Counted from the stretch's first letter, positions 17,116 to 26,519 are shown. The stretch: 64,000 nt of DNA from Arthrobacter echini (GCF_008107445.1 NZ_VSLD01000002.1:372001-436000); one strand, 5' to 3'. Notes: generated by a model from the letters alone, not told the origin. Numbers and translations: made by a program.

Positions 17116-18683
17116 TGGGCATCATCGATCGTGGGCAGAGGCACGGGCAGCGACCGGATCCGGCGCACGACCGCCGCGGTGGAGCGCTCGGGCACATAGT
17201 CGAGGATGCTGACCCGACCGCCATTGGCCTCCACACTGGGGGTCTCCTCCAGCATCTGCGCCGTGTAGTCGCCGCCCTTGGCGTAGACGTCCGGCTTCAG
17301 GAGGTCGATGAGCGGCACGAGGGTGTCGGTGCTGAACACGCTGACGTAGTCCACGCAGCTCAGGGACGCGATGATCCCGGCGCGGTCGGCGATGGGGTTG
17401 ATGGGCCGGTCCGGACCCTTGAGGCGGCGCACGCCGTCGTCGTCGTTCAGCGCCACCACGAGGACGTCGCCGAGCTGCTTCGCCTGATTGAGATAGCGCG
17501 TGTGCCCGCGGTGCAGCACGTCGAAGCAGCCGTTGGTGAGCACGATCCGCTTGCCGTCCGCGCGGTCCTCCTCGACCCTGCGCACCAGTTCCGCGGTGGT
17601 GAGCGCCGTGTCCGCGAACGACTGCAGATGCCGCGTGAGATCCGCCGTCGTGCACACGGAGGTGCCGGGCCGGTGCACGACGACGTCGGCGGCGGCCTGC
17701 GCCAGATCGAGGCTCGTGGACAGTGGCAGGCCGGCGGCGCGAGCAGCCGTGAGACTCGCGACGAACGTGTCCCCCGCGCCGGACGCCTGCTTCTCGTCGG
17801 CCGGTCTGGCCCAGGTCCGGTGGTCCTCGCCGTCCCGGCCGAGCAGCACGGTGCCGTCGCGATCGAGGGTCACGACGACGGCGCCCGCTCCGGTGGCCGC
17901 CAACAGCTCGTCGCGCCGCGCCGCCACGCGGCCTGCGCGGTCGGACCGGGGATCGAGGCGCAGGTCGAGGACGGCCGCCGCCTCCTGCGCGTTGGGCGTG
18001 ACGATGTCCGGCCGGAGCGCGGACCAGGCTGCGGTGTCGTGCGCGTCGACGACCACCAGCAGATCCGGGTCGCGCGTCGTCACGCCGCTGAGCGCCTCGC
18101 GGACCGTGGCATCGAGGAGTCCCGTGCCGTAGTCGCAGACGACGACGGCGTCGCAGCCCGCCACGGCTGCGGGGATCCGTTCCGCCAGCAGGTCGACGGC
18201 CGCCGTCGGAGGCTCCTCGTGCGTGTCGTCGATCCGGAGCATCACCTGGCCGGCACCGACGATCCGGTACTTGGTGGTCGTGGCGACCCGCTCGTCCTGC
18301 AGCAGGTCCGCGGTGCCCACCCCGGCCTCCTCGAGGATCGCCCGGAGCCGGTCCCCGGCATCGTCCGCCCCGATCACCCCGCACATGCGCACCCTCGCCC
18401 CGAGGGCAGCGAGATTCATGGCGGTGTTGGCGGCCCCGCCCGCGGCATAGTCGCGCCGCCGGATGTCGACCACGGGCGCCGGTGCCTCCCGGCACAGGCG
18501 CTCGATCGTGCCGCTCCACCAGCCGTCGAGGATGGCATCGCCGACCACGGTCACGAGCGGTGCCTCGGCGGCGATCGCCGCCGGGACCCAGGCGGCCGGA
18601 CCGCGCACCTCCGAAAGATCACCGGACAGGTCCCCGGGCGGCGTGCCCGCCGGTGAGCCCGTGCCGCCCTGCGCGCCTGACAT
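17112..18683 (-). CDS. hldE: Bifunctional heptose 7-phosphate kinase / heptose 1-phosphate adenylyltransferase (copy 1)
   Basis: Two-domain HldE (523 aa). Residues about 40-345 are a PfkB-type kinase with GDAILDGWWSG, the sugar-binding GGAANTAMN motif and the catalytic ASGAGDTF. Residues about 385-520 are a nucleotidyltransferase with NGCFDVLHRGHTRYL (HxGH) and KGGDYT. The kinase makes D-glycero-beta-D-manno-heptose 1,7-bisphosphate. After GmhB removes the 7-phosphate, the second domain makes ADP-heptose. Compared with the Escherichia coli enzyme it has about 35 extra N-terminal residues rich in Gly and Pro. It follows the aldehyde dehydrogenase gene with a one-base stop/start overlap (TGATG) and is coupled to the family-2 glycosyltransferase. 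The kinase pocket motifs look canonical, unlike copy 2. Confidence 0.92.
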   Translation of the reverse strand: MSGAQGGTGSPAGTPPGDLSGDLSEVRGPAAWVPAAIAAEAPLVTVVGDAILDGWWSGTIERLCREAPAPVVDIRRRDYAAGGAANTAMNLAALGARVRMCGVIGADDAGDRLRAILEEAGVGTADLLQDERVATTTKYRIVGAGQVMLRIDDTHEEPPTAAVDLLAERIPAAVAGCDAVVVCDYGTGLLDATVREALSGVTTRDPDLLVVVDAHDTAAWSALRPDIVTPNAQEAAAVLDLRLDPRSDRAGRVAARRDELLAATGAGAVVVTLDRDGTVLLGRDGEDHRTWARPADEKQASGAGDTFVASLTAARAAGLPLSTSLDLAQAAADVVVHRPGTSVCTTADLTRHLQSFADTALTTAELVRRVEEDRADGKRIVLTNGCFDVLHRGHTRYLNQAKQLGDVLVVALNDDDGVRRLKGPDRPINPIADRAGIIASLSCVDYVSVFSTDTLVPLIDLLKPDVYAKGGDYTAQMLEETPSVEANGGRVSILDYVPERSTAAVVRRIRSLPVPLPTIDDAQ

Positions 18684-20092
18684 CAGGCGCCCTGCTGCGG
18701 GGAACTGATGTGGACCACCTTCACGAGGGCGAACTCGTCGAGCAGCTCAGGTCCGTAGCCGAAGCCTGCGCCGCTGATCCCCCGCGGCTGTGCGGAGCCG
18801 CCGGGAGCGCCGCCGAACACGGCGTTCACCTTGACGGTGCCGACCGCGAGCGCGGCGATGGCCTGCTGGGCGTGGGCGATGCTTCCCGTCAGGACGGAGG
18901 CCGCAAGACCGTAGGGGCCGGCTGCGGCGAGTCGGAGTCCCTCCTCGAAGCTCTCGACGACGGTCACCGGGGCCACGGGGCCGAAGGTCTCCTGGCTCAT
19001 CACGGTCATGGCGTCGGTGCACCCCGTGAGGACGGTGGGCGGGTAGTGGGAGCCGGGGCCTGTCGGTGTGGCACCACCGGCGAGGCACTGCGCTCCCTGG
19101 TGGATGGCGTCGCTGACGTGCGCCTGGACGGCGTCGCGCATGCGGCCGTCGACGAGCGGCGGGAAGGTACCGCTGGCGCTGCGGGTCTGCGCCTCGCCGG
19201 CCAGGGCGGTGAGGAAGGGTTCGGCGATGTCCCTGTGCACGTAGATGCGCTCCACGGAGGTGCAGATCTGGCCGGCGTTGGCGAAGGCGCCGAGTGCCGC
19301 CTGCGCCGCGGCCCAGGCGGGGTCGACGTCGGCGTCGACGATGAGCGGATCGTTGCCGCCGTTCTCGCGGATCACGTGTGAACCGGTGACGGAGGCGGCG
19401 CGGGCGATACTGGCACCGGCAGCGCTCGAGCCCACGTGCGCGATGACGTCGGCCCCCGTCTGCTCGGTGAGCATGCGGCCCACGGCTGCAGCTCCGGTGA
19501 GGGTGGTCAGTACGCCGTCGGGGAAGGAGGACTGCAGGAGCCGCCCGAGGAGCTCACCCACGTGCGGGCAGCGTTCGCTGGGCTTGTGGATCACGGTGTT
19601 CCCCGTGACGAGGGCCGCTCCGATGAGCCCGACGGCAACGGCCACCGGGTCGTTCCACGGGGTCAGGAGGACGGCCACCCCGCGCGCCTCGGCGACGGTG
19701 TAGTCGGTGGCGGTGACTGCCCCGCGCAGGCTGAGCCCGCGGTGCACCGGGCCCAGCTCGGCGTACTGCTCGAGCGTGGAGATCGCCGCCTCGATCCCGC
19801 CGAGCGAGTCGCCGAGCGGCTTACCGGTCTCGCGGGTGTTCAGCTCGGCCAGTTCCCGCGCGCCCCCACGCAGTGCGTCCGCTGCACGGCGCAACGCGGC
19901 CCCTCGTTCGGCCGGAGGGGTGGCGGCCCAGGAGGGCTGCGCCGCGCGCGCCGAACCCAGAGCCGCAGTGACCTCGTCCTGCGTCGCGCAGCGAAGACTG
20001 CCGACCTCGCTGCCGTCTGCCGGGTTCCGGATGTCGATGGACTGCTCGTCCTGCTCGGCTCGTGGCGTGTGCACCTGGGCGTCGATGGACAT
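18683..20092 (-). CDS. Aldehyde dehydrogenase family protein
   Basis: NAD(P)-dependent aldehyde dehydrogenase (469 aa). The catalytic Glu is in VIRENGGNDPL (near residue 240) and the nucleophile Cys is in NAGQICTSVERIYVH (near residue 277). The Rossmann part has VLLTPWNDPVAVAVGLIGAAL and GNTVIHKPSERCP, and ETFGPVAPVTVV is near the C-terminus. ATG 20092 is chosen for its GAGGAG site. It is first in the three-gene unit with hldE copy 1 and the family-2 glycosyltransferase, and is divergent from a GT9 gene. An aldehyde dehydrogenase is not part of the known ADP-heptose route; it may act on the sugar, on a lipid aldehyde, or simply share the promoter. Confidence 0.9.
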   Translation of the reverse strand: MSIDAQVHTPRAEQDEQSIDIRNPADGSEVGSLRCATQDEVTAALGSARAAQPSWAATPPAERGAALRRAADALRGGARELAELNTRETGKPLGDSLGGIEAAISTLEQYAELGPVHRGLSLRGAVTATDYTVAEARGVAVLLTPWNDPVAVAVGLIGAALVTGNTVIHKPSERCPHVGELLGRLLQSSFPDGVLTTLTGAAAVGRMLTEQTGADVIAHVGSSAAGASIARAASVTGSHVIRENGGNDPLIVDADVDPAWAAAQAALGAFANAGQICTSVERIYVHRDIAEPFLTALAGEAQTRSASGTFPPLVDGRMRDAVQAHVSDAIHQGAQCLAGGATPTGPGSHYPPTVLTGCTDAMTVMSQETFGPVAPVTVVESFEEGLRLAAAGPYGLAASVLTGSIAHAQQAIAALAVGTVKVNAVFGGAPGGSAQPRGISGAGFGYGPELLDEFALVKVVHISSPQQGA

Positions 20093-20298
20093 TGTGCTCC
20101 TCGGGATTCGATCCGTCCTGCAGCGGCCGCGTCGCCCTGCACGTCTACTGGTCTCGTACCCAGCTTCCGCCCGTTCACACAGTCGTGCCCCCGATATCTC
20201 GGGGCGTCCCGGTGCCTCCCGCGCACCTAGCATGGGGGCGGGGGCTCTGCGTCCCCACACCGCTACCAGCACCAGCACCAGGAACGGGGACGCACGGC

Positions 20299-21453
20299 AT
20301 GCAGCACCCAGAGACCACGGCCGAGTTCGGCGGGCGCCAGGACACCGCGAGGGCCGTGGGCCCGCTGCTCGCCCCGTTCGAGGACGTCCACAGGATCGCG
20401 GTGCTGCGCGGCGGGGGGCTGGGGGATCTCATGTTCGCCCTTCCGGCCATCACCGCGCTCCACGCCCGCTACCCGGAGGCATCGATCACCCTGCTCGGGA
20501 TGCCCGCCCATGCGGCCCTGCTGGACGGCAGGCCCGGCCCCGTCTCGGAGGTGCTGGAGCTGCCGGTCCACGAGGGTGTGCGGCCCGGCGAGGCGGACCC
20601 CGCCGCCGTGGACCGGTTCTTCGCCGGGGTCCGTGGATCCTTCGATCTGGCGGTGCAGCTGCACGGGGGCGGGAGGAACTCCAATCCCTTCCTCCTACGC
20701 CTCGCCGCGCCCCACACCGTCGGTACGCGTACTCCTGATGCTGCGGCGCTGGAGCGGACCATTCCGTACGCCTACTACCAGCACGAGGTGTTCCGTGCCC
20801 TCGAGGTCGTGGGCCTGGCAGGCGCTGCGCCCGTCGATCTCGAGGCACGGCTGCAGCTCACACCGGGCGACGCCGAACGGGCGAGGCGGCTCGTGGGACC
20901 GGGGCCGGTGGTGGCGCTGCACCCGGGGGCCACGGATCCCAGGCGCCGCTGGCCGTCGTCGTCGTTCGCCGAGGTGGCCGTGCGTGCCGCGACCGACGGC
21001 TGCGAGGTGGTGGTGGTCGGTGATGCCTCGGATGTGCCGGCGGCCGAGGAGATCGTCCGGCGGGCCCTCGGGGCGGCACCGGCAGCATCGGTCCGCTCCC
21101 TGGCAGGCCGACTGGAGCTCGGCGAACTGCTGGGGGTGCTGGAGGCCAGCGCCGTCGTGGTCGGCAACGACAGCGGGCCCAGGCACCTGGCGCAGGCCCT
21201 GGGCACACCGACGGTGGGCGTCTTCTGGATCGGCAACATGATCAACGCCGGACCAGTGGGCCGCACACTGCACCGCGTGCACTTCTCCTGGGTGACGCAC
21301 TGTGCCACGTGCGGCGCCGATCTGCGCCAGGTGGGCTGGACGGCGGAGCGCTGCGAGCACGATGACCCGCTCGTCGCCTCCGTCCAGCCCGACGCCGTCT
21401 ACGCGGACGTGGCGGAACTCAGGGCCACGAGCCTTCTTCTGCGTGGGCGATGA
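20299..21453 (+). CDS. Glycosyltransferase family 9 (heptosyltransferase-like), copy 1
   Basis: GT-B glycosyltransferase (384 aa) of family 9, the family of the ADP-heptose:LPS heptosyltransferases WaaC/WaaF. The N-domain has RIAVLRGGGLGDLMFALPAI and LAVQLHGGGRNSNPFLLRL. The C-domain has VVALHPGATDPRRRWP and VVGNDSGPRHLAQALGTPTV, which are the donor-site signatures. A C-terminal cysteine group (CATCG...CEHD) resembles the Cys-rich loop of heptosyltransferases. The start is chosen because homology begins soon after it; the ribosome site (AGGAACGGGG) is only fair. It is divergent from the aldehyde dehydrogenase gene. Its 3' end overlaps the convergent SDR gene by 35 bases. Confidence 0.88.
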   Translation: MQHPETTAEFGGRQDTARAVGPLLAPFEDVHRIAVLRGGGLGDLMFALPAITALHARYPEASITLLGMPAHAALLDGRPGPVSEVLELPVHEGVRPGEADPAAVDRFFAGVRGSFDLAVQLHGGGRNSNPFLLRLAAPHTVGTRTPDAAALERTIPYAYYQHEVFRALEVVGLAGAAPVDLEARLQLTPGDAERARRLVGPGPVVALHPGATDPRRRWPSSSFAEVAVRAATDGCEVVVVGDASDVPAAEEIVRRALGAAPAASVRSLAGRLELGELLGVLEASAVVVGNDSGPRHLAQALGTPTVGVFWIGNMINAGPVGRTLHRVHFSWVTHCATCGADLRQVGWTAERCEHDDPLVASVQPDAVYADVAELRATSLLLRGR

Positions 21454-22132
21454 CCATCTCGCGGATCTCGCAGCTCTTCGGCTGCGAGAGGGCGAACAGG
21501 ATGGCCTCGGCGACGCGCTCCGGATCGTTGAGGCGCGAGTCGTCCTGCGGCTTGTACTGCTCGTCCCGATCGTCGAAGAACCTGGTCTTCATGCCGCCGG
21601 GGATGATGGTCGTCACGCCCATCTGACCGGCGGTCTCCGCCGCGAGGGCCTGCGAGAAACCCATGACCCCGAACTTGGAGGCGCAGTAGGCCGTCGCGTC
21701 GCCCACGGCCTTGATGCCGAGGGTCGAGGCGATCGTGATGACACGGCCGCGGGACTGCTTCAGGTACGGCAGCGCCGCACGCGCCGTCGAGGCGGTGCCC
21801 ATCAGATTCACCCCGATGACCTTCTCCCACTCATCGGCTGCAACGGTGTCCAGGGCTCCGCAGCGGTCTATCCCCGCCGCGGTGACCACGGCGTCGAGGC
21901 CGTCGAGCATCTCGGCCGCTGCGGTGACCGCCGCCTCGACCGCCCCGCGGTCGGCGACGTCCACCTCGAAGGCCTTCACGCCGCTGACCCGGCTGATGTC
22001 GCGGTCCAGCACGACGGCGGTCCCGCCGGCCGCGATGACGCCCTGGACGATCGCGGCGCCGAGGCCGGAGCCTCCGCCGGTCACCAGGACGCGCCCGGGG
22101 TTGAAGCTGGTGGCAGGGGTGTTCTCTGTCAT
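21419..22132 (-). CDS. Short-chain dehydrogenase/reductase (classical SDR)
   Basis: NAD(P)-dependent oxidoreductase (237 aa). The cofactor motif is TGGGSGLG near residue 18. The catalytic residues are in ITIASTLG (Ser) and AYCASKFG (Tyr-x3-Lys). Length and motifs are those of classical SDRs, not of the extended HldD epimerase, which is over 300 aa. The start has GAAGGGAA. It lies 55 bases after hldE copy 2 in the same direction and so may be the last gene of the heptose operon. A role in modifying the heptose or its carrier is possible but only inferred. It overlaps the GT9 gene on the other strand by 35 bases. Confidence 0.88.
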   Translation of the reverse strand: MTENTPATSFNPGRVLVTGGGSGLGAAIVQGVIAAGGTAVVLDRDISRVSGVKAFEVDVADRGAVEAAVTAAAEMLDGLDAVVTAAGIDRCGALDTVAADEWEKVIGVNLMGTASTARAALPYLKQSRGRVITIASTLGIKAVGDATAYCASKFGVMGFSQALAAETAGQMGVTTIIPGGMKTRFFDDRDEQYKPQDDSRLNDPERVAEAILFALSQPKSCEIREMVIAHAEEGSWP

Positions 22133-22187
22133 GGTGTTCCCTTCGTTGAGTGTGTCCGGACGGACCGGACGAGGATCTGCGGCCGGC

Positions 22188-23555
22188 TCAGCCCACGCGG
22201 GCGAGGGCAGCTGCGAGTTTCGTGGTGGAGCGTGCGGGGATATAGGGCACGGTGACGGTCCTGCCACCCCAGCTGCTCATCAGCGCTGCCTCCGGAAGGT
22301 CCTGCGCAGCGTAGTCGCCGCCCTTGACCCAGATGTCCGGCTGCAGCCGGGCGATCACGCTCTCGGGCGTCGACTCGGCGAACAGGAGCACGGCGTCGAC
22401 GCACTCGAGTGCGGTCAGCAGCTCGGCGCGGTCGTCCTGTTTGATGATGGGCCGGTGCTCCCCCTTCAGCCCGCGCACGGAGTCGTCGGAGTTCAGGCAG
22501 ACGATGAGGCAGTCGCCGAGCTGCCGTGCCGCGGCGAGCGTCCGGGCGTGCCCGGCGTGGAGGAGATCGAAGCACCCGCCGGTCGCGACCACGGTGCCGC
22601 CCGTCGCACGCGTCCGTCGTACCACTTCCAGGGCGTCGAGACCCTCCACCGGCAGCTGCAGCGGCGCGGCTCCCTGCCCGCTGCCGAGCGCGGCGAGACC
22701 GCCGAGGCCGAGGAAGAAGGCTGCAGCCTCGGTTGCCTGCCGTGCCGCGGCATCGACCGCGGCCCCCTCGGCGAGCCCGACGGCGAGCGCGACGGCGAAA
22801 CGGTCACCGGCGCCGCACGGATCCGCTGCGTCCACGCGCGGTGCGGGAATGACCTGCGGCAGCAGTCCCGGTGCGGCCACGAGGGCGCCGTGGTCGCCCA
22901 TCGTGACGATCACGGCTCCGCTCCCCCAGGTCTCCAGCAGGACTTCGGCCGCTGCCGCAGCGGCCGAGGTCCCGGAGCCCTGAACGCCCGCGAACCGCAG
23001 GGCCTCCCTGAGATTGGGCGTCACGGCGGCGACGCCCGGCACGGGCCGGGCGCCGAGCGGGTGGGGGTCCCAGATCACAGGGGTGGATCCGGCAAGCGCC
23101 GCCAGGCGGGCCCTCAGCTCGGCATTGGCCAGGACACCGCGACCGTAGTCCGCCGCGATGATCGCGTCCGCGCCGGTCAGCGCTGCGAGCATCCCGTCGG
23201 TACACTCCGGCGCCGGGGGCGGTGCGCAGCCCTCGTCGAAGCGCACCACCGCCTGGCCCGAGGCACGGATGCGCGTCTTCACGGGTGTCGGGGCTCCCGA
23301 GGGGCCCGCGACGACGTCGATGCCATCGAGCTCGGCTCGCAGGAGCCCCGCGGCGTCGTCGTCCCCGAGGACCGTCACGAGGACGGCCTCGTGCCCCTCG
23401 CTCTGGATCATGCGCGCCACGAGGCCCGCGCCGCCCGGTCGACGCCGTACCGCGTCGACCTCGACCACGGGCACGGGCGCGTCCGGCGAGAGCCGCCCGG
23501 CCCCTCCGGAGAGATCCGTGTCGAGCAGCACGTCCCCCACCACCACGATCCTCAT
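22188..23555 (-). CDS. Bifunctional HldE-like kinase/adenylyltransferase (copy 2, altered kinase pocket)
   Basis: Two-domain HldE homologue (455 aa). The PfkB kinase domain spans 1-310, with GDVLLDTDLSGGAGRLSPDA and the catalytic DPCGAGDRF. The nucleotidyltransferase spans about 325-450, with TGGCFDLLHAGHARTL (HxGH), HRPIIKQDDRAELL and VKGGDYAAQDLP. The kinase motif that reads GGAANxAMN in E. coli HldE and in copy 1 reads GGAGLVARM here, so two Asn of the sugar pocket are replaced. The kinase may therefore use another sugar phosphate or be weak, while the transferase domain looks intact. It starts 4 bases inside the end of gmhA (ATGA) with a GGGAGGAG site, so it is coupled to the heptose genes. 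Confidence 0.88.
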   Translation of the reverse strand: MRIVVVGDVLLDTDLSGGAGRLSPDAPVPVVEVDAVRRRPGGAGLVARMIQSEGHEAVLVTVLGDDDAAGLLRAELDGIDVVAGPSGAPTPVKTRIRASGQAVVRFDEGCAPPPAPECTDGMLAALTGADAIIAADYGRGVLANAELRARLAALAGSTPVIWDPHPLGARPVPGVAAVTPNLREALRFAGVQGSGTSAAAAAAEVLLETWGSGAVIVTMGDHGALVAAPGLLPQVIPAPRVDAADPCGAGDRFAVALAVGLAEGAAVDAAARQATEAAAFFLGLGGLAALGSGQGAAPLQLPVEGLDALEVVRRTRATGGTVVATGGCFDLLHAGHARTLAAARQLGDCLIVCLNSDDSVRGLKGEHRPIIKQDDRAELLTALECVDAVLLFAESTPESVIARLQPDIWVKGGDYAAQDLPEAALMSSWGGRTVTVPYIPARSTTKLAAALARVG

Positions 23556-24235
23556 CGCTGCTCCTCCCGGCGGCGGAGCACCGCCGCGTCGAAGGCGCGG
23601 CAGAGCGCGTGCAGGGCGATCAGGTGCCCCTCCTGGGCGCTGGCCGAGACGGCATCGATCGCCACCGAGGAGTCCACGCACTCGGTGAGCGGATTGGGAC
23701 CCGCACCCGTCAGCGCCCACGTGGTGATACCCGCTGCCCGGGCCGTTTCCGCCGCCCGCAGCAGATTGGGGCTCCTGCCACTGGTGCTGAAGAGCATGAG
23801 GATGTCCCCCTCGCGGCCGTGTGCGCGCACCTGGCGGGCGAACAGCTGCTCGAAGCCGTAGTCGTTGGCGATCGCGGTGACCGCGGAGCTCTCCGCGTGC
23901 AGGGAGATGGCCGAGAACGGCTCCCGCTCGCCGTCGAAGCGGCCCACCAGCTCGGCCGTCAGGTGCTGCGCCTCCGCCGCGGAGCCTCCGTTGCCGGCGG
24001 CGAGCAGTCGCTGACCTGCCATGAGGCGGGTGGCCAGCTCGAGTCCCCACCCAGCAAGCGTCCCGGCGTTCCGGGACAGCGAATCCAGGGCCGGAGTCAG
24101 CGCCCGCAGATGCTCCAGGACGAGGCGCTCCGAGTCCTCGAGCGAGGCGTCGAAGGTCTCGACGGGGTCCGGCAGGCCGTTTCCCGTGCGTGCCTCGATG
24201 TCCGACATTTCCGTGGTCGACAGTTCCGTGGTCAC
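23552..24235 (-). CDS. gmhA: Sedoheptulose 7-phosphate isomerase
   Basis: SIS-domain isomerase (227 aa) converting sedoheptulose 7-phosphate to D-glycero-D-manno-heptose 7-phosphate, the first committed step of heptose synthesis. GmhA marks are [20 protein letters not shown] with the metal His and Glu, [14 protein letters not shown], the phosphate-binding [12 protein letters not shown], and the late [13 protein letters not shown] with further ligands. The GTG at 24235 is chosen: it overlaps the previous stop by 4 bases (GTGA) and has GGGAGG upstream. An ATG 27 bases further in is possible. The N-terminus is about 30 residues longer than in E. coli. It stands between a GT4 gene and hldE copy 2. 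Confidence 0.93.
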   Translation of the reverse strand: MTTELSTTEMSDIEARTGNGLPDPVETFDASLEDSERLVLEHLRALTPALDSLSRNAGTLAGWGLELATRLMAGQRLLAAGNGGSAAEAQHLTAELVGRFDGEREPFSAISLHAESSAVTAIANDYGFEQLFARQVRAHGREGDILMLFSTSGRSPNLLRAAETARAAGITTWALTGAGPNPLTECVDSSVAIDAVSASAQEGHLIALHALCRAFDAAVLRRREEQR

Positions 24236-25521
24236 AGTGCCCGGCCTCCCGTGCTCTCGAGTGGGCGCGCGGTACGTTGCTGCGCCGTGCTCGGACGGGG
24301 CGCCGTCGTGCCGAGTGCGGCAAGATACGCCGTCTCCGTGTCGGCGGCGATCCTGTCCCAGGAGTAGCGCGCCAGCACCCGCTGGTAGCCGTTCTCGCCG
24401 AGCTCGCGGGCCCTGGCCGGATCGGCGAGGAGGGCGGCGATCGCCGCGGCGATGGCGGGAGCATCCTGCGGCGGTGCGTGGAGTCCGGTGGTGCCGTCGA
24501 CCACGGTGTCCACCAGGCCTCCCACCGCCGCGGCGACAACGGGTACGCCGCACGCCATGGCCTCGAGCGGGACGATCCCGAACGGTTCGTACCAGGGCGC
24601 GCACACGACGGCGTCGGCACTCCGGAGCACCGCCGGCAGCTTCACCCGGGACACCTGGCCGCGCAGGACCACGCGGTCGGCGACATCGAGGTCCGCGGCC
24701 AGGGTCATCAGCCGCTGTGCCTCGGGATCGTCCTGCAGGCCGGCCGAATTACCCGCGCCGCCCACGATCACGAGCTCGACGTCGTTCCGTCCGAGCTCGG
24801 TGAGTGCGCGCAGCGCGCGGATGACCAGATCCATGCCCTTGCGCGGCACGAGCCGGCCCACGCTGACGATCCGGTGCGTCCGGTTCCGCTCCTCCACGGG
24901 GCCGAGGGGGGTGAAGAGGTCCAGGTCGACGCCGCAGGGGGCGATGGAGACCCTTCGGCCCGGCACTCCCATCGCCGCGAGCTCGAACACCTCGTCCGAG
25001 CAGGTGGCCACCACGTGGTCCGCGCTGCGGCCCACCATCGCCTCGAGGGAGATCCGCTCCGGCGGACTGGTGTCCTCGACGCCCTGATGACGCCGCTTGA
25101 CCGTCCCGAGCGCGTGGAAGGTCTGAACCACCCGCACCGATCGGCCTGCGTGTCCGGCGCGGCGGGCGGCATCGAGCGCCGCGAGGCCGGACATCCAGAA
25201 GTGGCCGTGGACGATATCGGGCACATCCTGGCCCCAGTCGGCGACGATGCCGTCGGCGAGCGCCCCCATGTACGGCAGCAGGAGGTCCTTGGCGACCGCA
25301 CGGGCCGGGCCGGCATCGATATGGACCACCTCCAGCCCCGGATCCGTGCGGACCCGGGCGGGCAGGTCCGGATCGTCGCGGCGGGTGTAGACGGTGACGT
25401 CGTGTCCCCGGCGCGCGAGTGCCAGGGACAGCTCGGCGACATGGACGTTCTGGCCACCGGCGTCGACGCCTCCGAGGGCCGCGAGCGGGCTCGCGTGTTC
25501 GGACACCATGGATATCCTCAC
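24232..25521 (-). CDS. Glycosyltransferase family 4 (glycosyltransferase group 1)
   Basis: Retaining GT-B glycosyltransferase (429 aa). The acceptor-domain start has a [19 protein letters not shown] stretch like that of MshA and sucrose-phosphate-synthase-type enzymes. Also seen are [30 protein letters not shown] and the donor-site E-x7-E in [18 protein letters not shown]. No membrane segment is visible. It is embedded in the heptose operon, overlapping both neighbours by 4 bases. It therefore probably elongates the same glycan; a role in mycothiol synthesis (MshA) was considered, but the context argues against it. Confidence 0.9.
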   Translation of the reverse strand: MRISMVSEHASPLAALGGVDAGGQNVHVAELSLALARRGHDVTVYTRRDDPDLPARVRTDPGLEVVHIDAGPARAVAKDLLLPYMGALADGIVADWGQDVPDIVHGHFWMSGLAALDAARRAGHAGRSVRVVQTFHALGTVKRRHQGVEDTSPPERISLEAMVGRSADHVVATCSDEVFELAAMGVPGRRVSIAPCGVDLDLFTPLGPVEERNRTHRIVSVGRLVPRKGMDLVIRALRALTELGRNDVELVIVGGAGNSAGLQDDPEAQRLMTLAADLDVADRVVLRGQVSRVKLPAVLRSADAVVCAPWYEPFGIVPLEAMACGVPVVAAAVGGLVDTVVDGTTGLHAPPQDAPAIAAAIAALLADPARARELGENGYQRVLARYSWDRIAADTETAYLAALGTTAPRPSTAQQRTARPLESTGGRAL

Positions 25522-26519
25522 GGTGCTCTCCTTTCAGTGACGAGCAGTCCTCGCAGCCGGGACGCCTCCTCGTCGAGGACCCCGTCCCAGTCGGACAGGA
25601 ACCGCGCGAGTCCGTACCGGGAGAGGGCTGCCTCTCGTGCCACGAGGCCGCGCGTGCGTGCCTCGTCCGGATCCTCGATCAGTCGGGCCGCAGCACGCAG
25701 GAGGTCCGCGACGCTGGTCGAGACGGCGCCTGCGCCTGGGGGTACGGCCCGGGCGGCCTCGGTGGTGGCGAGCACCAGGACCGGGAGCCCCACGTGCATG
25801 GCCTCCAGGAGGGACAGTCCCAGCGAGGTCCAGCGCAGCGGATGGACATAGGCCCGCGAGCGTCCCAGCCTCGCGTGGAGCTGCTTCGTCGGGAGGTCCC
25901 CGCCGATGCGCAGCTCGCCCGGTCCGAGATCCAGGGCGTCGGCGAGGGTGTCGGTGCCCATACCGAAGACCTCGAGGGGTGCGACGCCGGCGAAGCGCGG
26001 CAACAGGTCGGTCCCTGTGATCCGGCCACGCCGGACCGGCTCGTTGATCACGAGCGCGAGCTGCTGCAGGTCCCCGGAGTAGAGATAGCCGGGATCCACG
26101 ATGCCGTGCTCGATCACGATGGTCCGGGCACGGCCGCTGTCCCAGAAGAGGTCATTGAAGTGCGTGACGTGGACCACGGGGATGTCCGTCCGGTCCGCCA
26201 GCGGGTGCACGGTGCCCACGATGTCGCGGCGCGGCGTGTTGTGCTCCACGAACACCGCCGGCAGGTCCGTCCCGGGCGTACGCCCGAGCAGCCGCTCGCA
26301 CTCCGCGATCTCCTCCACGCGCTGGAGGACCACGACGTCGATGTCGGCGTCCGCGAGGTCCCCGGGAGCGACCTCGATGACGCTCTCCGGCCAGTCGCGA
26401 CCGGCCCGTCCGAGTCCCCACGGACCCCCGTCGGGCCCGGTGGGAAGCACATAGGTGTGCCGACCCCTGACGAAGGCGTCGGTCCACCCTCCGTGGACGT
26501 GCCAGAGCAGGATCCTCAT
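25518..26519 (-). CDS. Glycosyltransferase, GT-B type, of the heptose operon
   Basis: A 333-aa protein starting [19 protein letters not shown]. It has [12 protein letters not shown] in the first half and the donor-side signatures [21 protein letters not shown] and [15 protein letters not shown] in the second. The spacing and the late [10 protein letters not shown] motif match family 4-like glycosyltransferases, although the classical E-x7-E is altered (TSLGLSLLE has only the last Glu). It overlaps the genes on both sides by 4 bases and is part of the gmhB-to-hldE transcript. Family membership is fairly sure; donor and acceptor are unknown. The missing first Glu could mean a changed donor. Confidence 0.8.
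   Translation of the reverse strand: MRILLWHVHGGWTDAFVRGRHTYVLPTGPDGGPWGLGRAGRDWPESVIEVAPGDLADADIDVVVLQRVEEIAECERLLGRTPGTDLPAVFVEHNTPRRDIVGTVHPLADRTDIPVVHVTHFNDLFWDSGRARTIVIEHGIVDPGYLYSGDLQQLALVINEPVRRGRITGTDLLPRFAGVAPLEVFGMGTDTLADALDLGPGELRIGGDLPTKQLHARLGRSRAYVHPLRWTSLGLSLLEAMHVGLPVLVLATTEAARAVPPGAGAVSTSVADLLRAAARLIEDPDEARTRGLVAREAALSRYGLARFLSDWDGVLDEEASRLRGLLVTERRAP

Noticed and set aside
21419-22132. SDR gene as the missing heptose epimerase HldD
   Set aside because: At 237 aa with classical SDR motifs it is too short and of the wrong SDR type for HldD.
24232-25521. GT4 gene as mshA of mycothiol synthesis
   Set aside because: The N-terminal motif is similar, but it is tightly coupled to gmhA and the other heptose genes.
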